Assembly: GCA_021811115.1 (NCBI GenBank)
Contig: JAJZPP010000004.1
Location: forward strand, 1 to 11,703
Origin: a bacterium
GTDB lineage: Bacteria > Chlamydiota > Chlamydiia > Chlamydiales > FEN-1388
DNA length: 11,703 bases
Reading direction: 5' to 3'
The first letter of the stretch is position 1, and each line of letters opens with the position of its first letter. Positions 5,246 through 11,703 of this stretch are shown in pieces. The translations under genes and the position numbers were made by a program. Below the pieces are notes generated by a model. It searched no databases, was not told where the DNA came from, and saw only the letters and a program-made list of their open reading frames with translations.

Positions 5246-6772
5246 ATGGACGAAAAGCGGCAAAATCCAATCCCGAAGACCATTGGACGATTCCATATTG
5301 ATGGACTGTATGCCCAGGGAGGGATGAGCACGCTCTTCCTCGCAACCGACCCTACCACCCACGATCAGATCATTGTGAAGGTCTTGCTTCCCAAATTTCT
5401 CGACGACCCCAATCTCGTGCAGCGGTTCCTAACAGAGGGTCGCATCATCGCCATGACCGACCACCCCAACATCGTAAAACTGTACGAGTATGGAGAGTGG
5501 GAGGGAGGCGTCTTCATTGCGATGGAGCTTATTAAAGGAGTTTCTTTACGAAAAATCCTGCAACATAATCCTCTGCCCCTCAAAAAGGCGCTTGAAGTGC
5601 TTCTGCAGGTCTGCTATGCGATCGGCCACCTGCATACCCATGGGGTCATCCACGGCGATCTGAAGCCAGAAAACATTCTCGTCACCGATCAGAACCAAGT
5701 CAAAATCATCGATTTTGGTATCGCCAAAGTACTCGCAGAACCGAGCAGCAAGCATGAGCGGTTTGCAGGCACCCCCATCTACATGAGCCCTGAGGCCCGT
5801 GAAAATCCCCGCAACGCCTCCGTCCAGTCTGACATCTACTCGATTGCCATCGTCGCCTACGAGCTTGTCATGGGGAAGATCACCCACGGGAAAGTCATCC
5901 TCACGCTAGCCCCTCGAGGGTTGCAGTCGATTCTCCAAAAGGCACTCCAACCCAATCCGCAAGATAGGTATACGGATATTTTCGAGCTCATCCACGACAT
6001 TGCCGAATACATCCACTCAGGAGAGCTCCAGAAAGACAGGCAGGGGGCCGACTACTTCTTCGAGCTGTTCTCACAAGTGGAAATGGAGCAAAAGAATCTG
6101 CTCCAGTCACTCATTGTCGCAGCCCCGCCATACGTCGGCATCACTCTCTCCTACGGTGTGGGGCTCAATGCCCTCTACTTTCAGGTGGTCACATGGCATG
6201 AGATCACGCTCGTCTTCTTGGCAGAAGGGATTCACAAGGGCGTCCAGGGGGTAATCGACACATTCCGCCTCCACACGATCTTTGAGGCCATGAAGCCTGC
6301 CTGCGACGATCCGCTCATCCTCCTGACACGAGTCACCGAAGAGATGCAGCGTCAAAACCTCTCATTTCGACACGCTTCCTTGACACTCAACCATGCGACC
6401 CACAGGTACCTGTGGCACCATGAGGGATGGGGAGCCCTCTTCCTGACGTTCGATTCGACAACGCGGCTCATCACGCCACCGCCCCCTGCCGCGTCTGCCA
6501 ACTACCTGGAAGGCTCCTTTGACCCTTCCTACCAGTGCACATTGCTTGGCTGTACCTCCCCGACCCTCCTCCAGTTCCCCAGCCACCCTCTGGCCCCACT
6601 CGATGTTGTCGTCTCAGAAACTATCCAAGCCACCCACTCACTTCCCCCTGAAAAACAGACCAGCAACATTCTCCAGAAGCTGCGCCTCCGCGGAGATTGC
6701 ATCGTCGACGATCATCCTGTCTGCATTATTGTGGTGGCGCCTCGCCTTCAAGAGGAGGCTTCTGACGTCTAG
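5246..6772 (+). CDS. pkn5: Hanks-type Ser/Thr kinase fused to a degenerate SpoIIE/PPM-like domain (Pkn5-like)
   Basis: A 508-residue protein with an N-terminal kinase domain (about 14-260). Catalytic residues look intact: Lys45, helix-C Glu65, His136-Gly-Asp138-Leu-Lys140-Pro-Glu-Asn143, Asp156-Phe-Gly, GTP at 175-177 with SPE at 181-183, Asp196 and Arg241. It lacks the Arg before the catalytic Asp (HGD, not HRD), and the first glycine of the nucleotide loop is Ala23. The C-terminal half (about 284-498) has no membrane segment. Its layout recalls SpoIIE-type PP2C phosphatases: a strand pair near 300-325, AEGIHKG at 326-332 where active enzymes have ADGxGHG or GDVxGKG, a long helix, and a closing DDHPVCIIVV (488-497) like the family's final DD-T-hydrophobic strand. 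Key metal Asp residues are missing, so it is probably a non-catalytic phosphatase-like domain. It directly follows sctQ, as pkn5 does in Chlamydia. No Shine-Dalgarno is seen; translation is probably coupled to sctQ. The last 47 bp overlap the convergent giant gene. Confidence 0.92.
   Translation: MDEKRQNPIPKTIGRFHIDGLYAQGGMSTLFLATDPTTHDQIIVKVLLPKFLDDPNLVQRFLTEGRIIAMTDHPNIVKLYEYGEWEGGVFIAMELIKGVSLRKILQHNPLPLKKALEVLLQVCYAIGHLHTHGVIHGDLKPENILVTDQNQVKIIDFGIAKVLAEPSSKHERFAGTPIYMSPEARENPRNASVQSDIYSIAIVAYELVMGKITHGKVILTLAPRGLQSILQKALQPNPQDRYTDIFELIHDIAEYIHSGELQKDRQGADYFFELFSQVEMEQKNLLQSLIVAAPPYVGITLSYGVGLNALYFQVVTWHEITLVFLAEGIHKGVQGVIDTFRLHTIFEAMKPACDDPLILLTRVTEEMQRQNLSFRHASLTLNHATHRYLWHHEGWGALFLTFDSTTRLITPPPPAASANYLEGSFDPSYQCTLLGCTSPTLLQFPSHPLAPLDVVVSETIQATHSLPPEKQTSNILQKLRLRGDCIVDDHPVCIIVVAPRLQEEASDV
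6726..6772. other. 47-bp tail-to-tail overlap of the kinase gene and the giant gene
   Basis: The plus-strand kinase stop is at 6770-6772 and the minus-strand stop of the giant gene at 6726-6728, so the last 15 kinase codons and last 15 giant-gene codons use the same bases. The kinase end (VVAPRLQEEASDV) and the giant protein end (RRQKPPLEGEAPPQ) are both low-complexity tails outside their folded domains. No terminator hairpin with a T-run is seen here. Confidence 0.85.
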
Positions 6773-9700
6773 GAGGAGGAGCTTCTTCTTCGATCGTCTC
6801 CATCTCATCTTCAACCATCTCTTCTTCAGACGTCTCCATCGATCGTTTACGATGTGGTGTCGGTAAGGTTTTGAGACTGTCTTGCCAATCTGGCAGCTTC
6901 GAAGAGATGTCTGTGATAGATTTCCGGAGGGTGGCGAGTCCCTCTGCTGTATTAAAAGGCCCTCCTAGCTCCTCTCGAGCCGTTTTTATTTCTTCAGTGA
7001 ACGCCACTTGAGCTTCAGAGCTTTCAATCGTTGATAACATGCTTGAAAGATACCTCCTCAACTGTTTTGCTTGATTGACCAGCTCTACTTCTGCTGTTTG
7101 GAGCCATTCCTTTGTAGATCGTATCTGTTCTCGAGCCTGTGGCAACTGGTCCCATGTCACCTGAGTCACATCCGGCAAGTCGATAGGTTTCCCTACCACA
7201 GCGGCGCGACTAATAAGCTCTGGCCATTCGCGCGCGAGTTGACCCACGTCCTCTGCCAAGAGCTGCTGAGCCGTGCGAATACCTTCATCGATCGATGGGA
7301 AAAATTCGAAAAGTTTATTTGCCCAACCAATCTCTGAACCAATAGCAGTCATGTCGGGAGGACTGATCATCGAGCTGAGCTGCCTTTGTGCGACCGACGT
7401 ATCTAGAAGGCCCGACCGTTGAATCGAATCCAATGTTGATGCTTTTTCGCTGCTCTTTTGCAGGCACAGCTGAATAAAGGTCGCTCTGCGCTGTTCATAC
7501 ACACCTCGTAATCCGCTTCCTTTCTGCTTGATCTCTTCAAAAACAGCTCTGGCTCGCAGCAAAGATTCCTCATCGTGAGGATCACAATTGGCAAAAAGGG
7601 TTCGCAATTCAAAACATTCTCGAAGGAGTGGGTCCAATTGAGCCATTTCGAACCCTGCATGTGTATAGATCTCCTTCAGCTGATCTGTGGCTTTCTCATA
7701 CTGTTCCAACGCGACAAGGTAATCCTGTTTGACCGCTTGAATCTGTTCCGCCTCGGCTCGATGTGACTCAGCCTCACTCGTTAGTGCGTCTGCTTGCCGC
7801 TGAGCCTCTTTCATGCTCTTTTCCAGCCCCAAAAACACCTCATCTGACGGTATGGACTGTTGTAATGCCGCCTGAAGGTTTTCAATTCTTGTTACGAGCT
7901 CCTGTGCTGTTTTCTGAACCCAGGCGCTTTTGTTGGCCCGCACCTTGGAATTCAACTCCCCCAGCTGTTCTCGAACTACTTCAATCGCTTTATTTCTCTC
8001 AGCTACAGTTGTAACCAGTCCTGCATAGATCTGTCTTCTCCGCGCAACCCACGGTCCCTCCTCTCTCAATTCAGATGGCACCTCAACGCCCGCATTCTTC
8101 GCCGCTAAAACCAATTGAGCGCACTGAGTATCAAGCTCGGATTGTTCCCGAGCCTTCTGACCTGTCACCCCAGCAACAAGGAGAGATACTTCCTGCTGGA
8201 GAGCCTCTCTCTCTGTTTTGATCGCTTGCAACGCGCTCTTTTCAGGATGCTGTTCCACGTCAGCAACCCTCGATCTTATCCTCTCTATCTCCTCTGAGAT
8301 CCGCACGCTAGATTGACTATATTTTTCAGGAGTCTTTGGTCCACAAAAAGCTAATAATCCCAACGCTTCTGTCACTGATTTTCGTAGATCCTCAAGCGAT
8401 TCTCTGAGATTTTCTGCCTCTGCCACAATCGCTTTATCCTGTTTTATTTGCTGCGAAGCGACATATTCAGCAATCGATTCATCAGAATACTGCTTCTGTA
8501 TATCGTCCAGCCTCTTTTTCCAGGCTCCATCCTGTATTTGTTGCCCCCGTTCTACTTCTATCTCCAGATTAAGGAATTGAGCGTCGCCGGTTTTCTGCAC
8601 ACTTTCTACCCCAAAATGGCCCTGAAAAGGCAAAACCTTTTGCTGGAATGTTGTTTTAGCCTCATAAATCTTGAGAATAGCTGCATGAATCAGCTTATTG
8701 CGCTCGTCGACACGTTTTTGAAGTGAGTCAACCTCACGCTGTTCGCTTTTGATATCACTTGGCCATGCCACGAGAGTAGGCATAGACAACCCAATCTTCA
8801 AGCCTTCTTCATGAAGTTTTTTATACTGCCAAGAAAAGCTCTCGCGCCCCAGCTGAAGCCGCTCTGTCAACTTCTGTTCGAGCGCCTTATACTGGGTTTT
8901 GAGTTCCTCTTCCTCTTTATTCAGTTGCTGTGCGCGTTCCAGTTCTAAAGTTTGATACCGCTCCTCAATTCGAATTTTTCCTCGCTCAGCCCAGATCCTC
9001 TCGAGCGATGTAAATATTTTATTGAACTCATCGGGAACATTTGGTTCACCCAAAAGGTTCACCACCCTTTCGATATTCGCTCGTTGATACCATTTTTCTT
9101 TTGCTTGCGTGAGTCTTTGAAGCCTATTCTTTCCACCTTGAACCCTATCAGCAACGGATTTTTGAAAATCACTCAGTTTACCCGAAATTGATTGCAGTAC
9201 GCCGACCTGTTCCAGAGAAATCGGACCCTCAAGCTTTTGCAATAGCCCTACGAGCTCTTTTCGTCGTGAATCAATCTCTTGCTCGTAGGCATCCCAAAAT
9301 TCTCGTCGAGTTTCTCCTAGATCAGCAGCTGTAACTGCGCTCTCAATATCCTGGGCGAATTTTTTTACTTCTTGCTTCTTCTTCTCTTCATAGTGCTGAA
9401 CCAGCTCTTCATTCTTTTTAATCGCCTCTACTTGTTCCTGAAACGACCCTTCAATACCCAGCAACTCCTCTAGGTCAATTTTCAAAAACCCGAAGAACTG
9501 TTGTAGGGCTTGGTATTGACTGAGGCATTTTTCCTTTCGCCTCTGAAGTGCTTCTTCTGCACGTGCTGTGATGTCCTGTTGTACTTGCTCAAACCCCTCC
9601 TTCAGTTTCATGAGTTGTTGATTCAAGCGTTTTACGGTCTCCAACTGACTTGTAGGATACTTCTCATCCACACGAAGGTGAGAACGCCTTCTTTGAATAA

Positions 9701-11261
9701 CCTCCAGTTCCTTTTCTATGTCCGACAACTTCCCTTTCGTCTCTCGATCATTAAGAAAAGCTATCATTTCTGAAATTGAATCTTTTTTAAACCAGGTTTG
9801 GTCCACCTCTTCGAGCTTTTTTTTGCCTTCCTCAACCTTTTTCTCGACATCGTCCGCAAAGCCAACTACCAACACTTCAAGTTCTTGAAGGCTCTCGGCC
9901 TGCTTTTTCGATACTGATCCCCTCATCAATCTGAGGAGCTCTTCTATATGTTGAACTCTCCCGGAAAGACCGAGTTCGCTCTCCAATATGCTGCTCACAC
10001 GTTCTTTCGCAGCTGAAAATCTCTTACTCAATTCAACAAGCTTTTTGGACACCTTTTCGGCATGGCTTTGTTCTGCCTGGGTAACTTGAGTCTCGAAGTC
10101 TTTTAATCGCTCCAATCCTGCCTTGTCGGGAGTGATCCCCTCTACAGGAACATCAACCTTGAGCGTTTCAGCAGTCTCCTTCAATGCCGTAAGCCTACTT
10201 TCAATATTTTCCTTTATAACTTGAGTCCACTTCGTCTTTTTTTGTACAAAATCCTCTGCCCATCCGTCGTAAGGAACCGTCGGAGCCGTATCGAACTTAA
10301 TGCCCTCTTTTTGTGGCAACTCTTTTATCGAATCGTACAACTTGTCTACCTCTTCTGCCTCAGCGCTTTGCCGTGCAGCAAGCTCACGAAGCTGTTTTAT
10401 GTCCTTTCGATTCTTTTCTTCATTTTCTTTGATCATCTTTCCTTGATCAGACAAAGAACCCTTCGGTTCCGAATAGACAGCCATTGCATAACCAGATTGA
10501 ATTTGTTGCAACGCAGCCTGAATAGCTTTATGTTCTCCTCGTGCGGCCTCATCTCTTTCTTTCAATCGGCCAACAACATCCTCCCTCAATCGTTGAACAT
10601 CCTGTTTATACGCATCCGCACTAGCACCTGTGATTTCTTTCGGAGCTTCAGAGTCTCGATCCTCGCCAAGATCTTTCAAAATCGCGAGTAATTCAACCGC
10701 TTCCATTTGAAGGATCGAAACACGTCCCCCTGGAAGTCTCTCCGAAATTGCCTTGCTTATTTTCTGAGCTTGTTCTGGTAAGGAAAAGGTTAGAACCTTA
10801 ATTTTCTTGTCAACTTGCCCTTTTTGTTGAAGTTTCTGCTGTTCTAAGGAGAATTCCCTTCCAAAGAACTCGATAAAGGTCTTAATTTTATTGAGTTTGT
10901 CTTGGTCTTTTTCGTTCTCAACTTCTATCTGCGATTTCACAATAATTTCGTTTAATGCCTTATCACATCGCTCCAACTGAACTCGATTCAGTCGTCCAAA
11001 GATTCCCAAAATACGAAGAACCTTCCATCCAAGATGCTCCTTTTGTACGGCGACTTTGAGTTTTTGTTTCCCAACAGAAACACCCTTTTTGCTCTCTACT
11101 GCTGTGAGAAAAGTGCGGAGAGGTTCCGTTTTTTTCTCTTTGCGCTGTTGGATTTTCTTTTCGTGACCGCTGACAAACTCATGATACCTCTCACTCAATG
11201 CAACAAGCTGCCTGTAGTAGTCGGACGGCGCCGACTCCCCACCCGTCCCCACTGTAGACAT
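6726..11261 (-). CDS. Giant repetitive coiled-coil protein, 1511 residues, function unknown
   Basis: A single uninterrupted frame, rich in Glu, Gln, Lys and Leu, predicted mostly as long helices and coiled coils. No signal peptide and no transmembrane segment is seen. Residues 1-70 are charged. Residues 77-95 (LGWKVLRILGIFGRLNRV) form a basic, hydrophobic, amphipathic stretch that could touch a membrane. Residues about 120-1465 are helical units separated by short linkers of the type LKVDVP / LKIDL / GVEVP / KPIDLP. The C-terminus (1475-1511) is an acidic cluster followed by a Pro/Arg tail. The ATG at 11261 has a good ribosome binding site (GGGAG, spacer 7). It converges on the kinase with a 47-bp overlap. 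I recognise no family; SMC-like and spectrin-like folds were considered, but there is no P-loop. Position beside T3SS genes allows an effector or structural role, by inference only. Sampled GC in its N-terminal half is low (20/60 and 22/60) against 39-42/60 in the neighbouring T3SS genes. Confidence 0.93.
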   Translation of the reverse strand: MSTVGTGGESAPSDYYRQLVALSERYHEFVSGHEKKIQQRKEKKTEPLRTFLTAVESKKGVSVGKQKLKVAVQKEHLGWKVLRILGIFGRLNRVQLERCDKALNEIIVKSQIEVENEKDQDKLNKIKTFIEFFGREFSLEQQKLQQKGQVDKKIKVLTFSLPEQAQKISKAISERLPGGRVSILQMEAVELLAILKDLGEDRDSEAPKEITGASADAYKQDVQRLREDVVGRLKERDEAARGEHKAIQAALQQIQSGYAMAVYSEPKGSLSDQGKMIKENEEKNRKDIKQLRELAARQSAEAEEVDKLYDSIKELPQKEGIKFDTAPTVPYDGWAEDFVQKKTKWTQVIKENIESRLTALKETAETLKVDVPVEGITPDKAGLERLKDFETQVTQAEQSHAEKVSKKLVELSKRFSAAKERVSSILESELGLSGRVQHIEELLRLMRGSVSKKQAESLQELEVLVVGFADDVEKKVEEGKKKLEEVDQTWFKKDSISEMIAFLNDRETKGKLSDIEKELEVIQRRRSHLRVDEKYPTSQLETVKRLNQQLMKLKEGFEQVQQDITARAEEALQRRKEKCLSQYQALQQFFGFLKIDLEELLGIEGSFQEQVEAIKKNEELVQHYEEKKKQEVKKFAQDIESAVTAADLGETRREFWDAYEQEIDSRRKELVGLLQKLEGPISLEQVGVLQSISGKLSDFQKSVADRVQGGKNRLQRLTQAKEKWYQRANIERVVNLLGEPNVPDEFNKIFTSLERIWAERGKIRIEERYQTLELERAQQLNKEEEELKTQYKALEQKLTERLQLGRESFSWQYKKLHEEGLKIGLSMPTLVAWPSDIKSEQREVDSLQKRVDERNKLIHAAILKIYEAKTTFQQKVLPFQGHFGVESVQKTGDAQFLNLEIEVERGQQIQDGAWKKRLDDIQKQYSDESIAEYVASQQIKQDKAIVAEAENLRESLEDLRKSVTEALGLLAFCGPKTPEKYSQSSVRISEEIERIRSRVADVEQHPEKSALQAIKTEREALQQEVSLLVAGVTGQKAREQSELDTQCAQLVLAAKNAGVEVPSELREEGPWVARRRQIYAGLVTTVAERNKAIEVVREQLGELNSKVRANKSAWVQKTAQELVTRIENLQAALQQSIPSDEVFLGLEKSMKEAQRQADALTSEAESHRAEAEQIQAVKQDYLVALEQYEKATDQLKEIYTHAGFEMAQLDPLLRECFELRTLFANCDPHDEESLLRARAVFEEIKQKGSGLRGVYEQRRATFIQLCLQKSSEKASTLDSIQRSGLLDTSVAQRQLSSMISPPDMTAIGSEIGWANKLFEFFPSIDEGIRTAQQLLAEDVGQLAREWPELISRAAVVGKPIDLPDVTQVTWDQLPQAREQIRSTKEWLQTAEVELVNQAKQLRRYLSSMLSTIESSEAQVAFTEEIKTAREELGGPFNTAEGLATLRKSITDISSKLPDWQDSLKTLPTPHRKRSMETSEEEMVEDEMETIEEEAPPPRRQKPPLEGEAPPQ
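8919..9218 (-). repeat. Internal protein repeat copy B in the giant gene (residues 682-781)
   Basis: Partner of copy A, shifted by 231-234 residues. Both copies read S-x-x-Q-x3-LQ ... V-x2-GK-x2-L ... W-x5-I-x6-L ... LE-x-I ... R-x-E-x-Y-x-T-x2-LE-x4-LN. The region after each copy also corresponds loosely (a Gln-Tyr pair and an LKI linker), suggesting a duplicated super-unit of about 230 residues. Confidence 0.65.
9621..9911 (-). repeat. Internal protein repeat copy A in the giant gene (residues 451-547)
   Basis: Residues 451-547 align with residues 682-781 of the same protein, with one 3-residue gap. From Trp490/Trp724 to the Leu-Asn at 546-547/780-781 there are 58 ungapped columns, of which I count 16 identical. 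These include Trp, Ile496/730, Leu-Glu 519-520/753-754, Arg526/760, Arg530/764, Tyr535/769, Thr537/771 and Leu-Glu 540-541/774-775. This exceeds what heptad composition alone would give, since Trp and Tyr match. Confidence 0.65.
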
Positions 11262-11452
11262 ACATCCACTCCCATTGTGTTAGCTTCACACAGATCTATC
11301 AAAGTAAATATATTTATATCAATCTTCAGAAAACAGAACTCGCGAAAAAGCTCGAAAAAATGGAAAATAAATACCCCTCTCTGGGATAAGAGTACTTCTA
11401 TATCGTCGACGACGGTAAGCAAATTCTGAGTTTGAAGTGAGTGCACCGCTCT
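11262..11452. promoter_or_regulatory. AT-rich divergent spacer between the giant gene and the exported small protein
   Basis: No gene is seen in these 191 bases. The line 11281-11340 has only 16 G/C of 60. On the plus strand TTCACA (11285-11290), an 18-base gap and TATATT (11309-11314) form a fair promoter candidate, five of six matches each, with a leader of about 130 bases to the ATG at 11453. For the minus-strand giant gene I find only weak boxes, although the ribosome binding site is good. A perfect 10-base palindrome TCGTCGACGA lies at 11403-11412. Confidence 0.4.
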
Positions 11453-11683
11453 ATGAAAAAAGATACTATCTTGCGTTGTGGCCTTATCGCCCTGTGTGTT
11501 CTCTTCCATTTTGCTAGAGGACGGGTGTGCGCTGATGAACCGAAGATGCTTATCCCTCCGACGGAAGAAGCCAAACCAGCAGAACCCCAAACACCCCCAC
11601 GCAGTTCCTATGATTCCCTAACAGAGCCGCGCGGCACCTTGAAAGCGATGAAGGCTAAGAGAGACAAAGCGATTCGAGACTAA
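11453..11683 (+). CDS. Small exported protein with Sec signal peptide, unknown function
   Basis: From ATG 11453 the product is 76 residues. It starts MKKDTILR, followed by a hydrophobic core (CGLIALCVLFHFA) and a likely signal peptidase I site after Val-Cys-Ala27, leaving a 49-residue mature, Pro/Lys/Glu-rich peptide. The Cys26 context (GRVC) does not fit a lipobox, so a lipoprotein is unlikely. A GTG at 11441 would add four residues (MHRS) before the two lysines; the ATG gives the better signal peptide. No strong Shine-Dalgarno is visible for either. The mature part has no hydrophobic strand and no recognised domain. It lies where chlamydial genomes place the secretin gene after pkn5, but it is far too short to be SctC. 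It could be a periplasmic accessory protein or a degraded remnant of a larger secreted gene. Confidence 0.65.
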   Translation: MKKDTILRCGLIALCVLFHFARGRVCADEPKMLIPPTEEAKPAEPQTPPRSSYDSLTEPRGTLKAMKAKRDKAIRD

Positions 11684-11703
11684 CTCCCTCGAGAGTAGAA
11701 AGA

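Noticed and set aside
6756..6796. Near-repeat GAGGAGGCTTCT / GAGGAGGAGCTTCT at the end of the kinase gene, considered as a terminator or attachment site
   Set aside because: The copies are direct rather than inverted, and both can be explained by Glu/Ala codons and purine-rich low complexity.
10221..10691. 156-codon plus-strand frame antisense to the giant gene
   Set aside because: Leu/Phe/Ser/Cys-rich sequence is the expected antisense of coiled-coil codons; there is no ribosome binding site and no membrane-protein family pattern.
6726..11261. Giant protein as an SMC/Rad50-type ATPase
   Set aside because: There is no Walker A or Walker B motif, no hinge domain and no ABC signature anywhere in the 1511 residues.
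11195..11590. 131-codon minus-strand open frame upstream of the giant gene
   Set aside because: It covers the AT-rich divergent spacer and the antisense of the signal-peptide gene, begins with a weak context and shows no domain pattern; it is best read as chance.
1..11703. CRISPR arrays, tRNA or rRNA genes, insertion sequences
   Set aside because: No short regularly spaced direct repeats, no tRNA-like cloverleaf, no rRNA core sequence and no transposase frame or terminal inverted repeats were seen.

Overview
The window most likely comes from a member of the Chlamydiota outside the classical Chlamydiaceae. The evidence is gene order: an inner-rod-like T3SS gene, sctN, sctO, sctP, sctQ and a Hanks-type kinase match, in order and orientation, the CT668-CT673 block that in Chlamydia encodes the core of the type III secretion system (cdsN, cdsO, cdsP, cdsQ, pkn5). 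The T3SS genes are GC-rich for a chlamydia (sampled 60-base lines reach 42/60), so a GC-richer environmental lineage is an inference; the species cannot be named.

Layout. Bases 1-3526 hold four tightly packed plus-strand genes: a 5'-truncated gene whose product ends like a SctI inner rod subunit, the export ATPase SctN, its coiled-coil stalk protein SctO, and a FliK/SctP-type needle-length or substrate-switch protein. The block ends at a perfect 22-bp palindrome that overlaps the sctP stop codon. Bases 3551-3844 carry an inverted 97-residue gene whose C-terminus looks like a T3SS needle or rod subunit. A compact divergent region follows, with two back-to-back TTGACA boxes arranged as an inverted repeat. 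It probably drives the inverted gene leftward and sctQ plus the kinase rightward.

SctQ (3998-5242) has two SpoA domains and is followed after 3 bases by a 508-residue protein (5246-6772). That protein joins an apparently catalytically complete Ser/Thr kinase to a C-terminal domain that I read as a degenerate SpoIIE-type (PPM) phosphatase. Its 3' end overlaps by 47 bp, tail to tail, with a giant minus-strand gene (6726-11261). The giant gene encodes a 1511-residue, mostly helical, coiled-coil protein with internal repeats of roughly 230 residues. An AT-rich divergent spacer (11262-11452) then leads to a short exported protein (11453-11683). In Chlamydia the secretin gene (cdsC/sctC) follows pkn5; here the giant gene and the small exported protein occupy that place, and whether sctC lies beyond the window cannot be seen.

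How the genes work together: SctN, SctO and SctQ form the cytoplasmic sorting platform and ATPase of the injectisome, SctP controls needle length and substrate switching, and the SctI-like and needle-like proteins are candidate rod and filament subunits. The kinase probably regulates the apparatus or is itself exported. The giant coiled-coil protein is a candidate effector or structural partner by location only.
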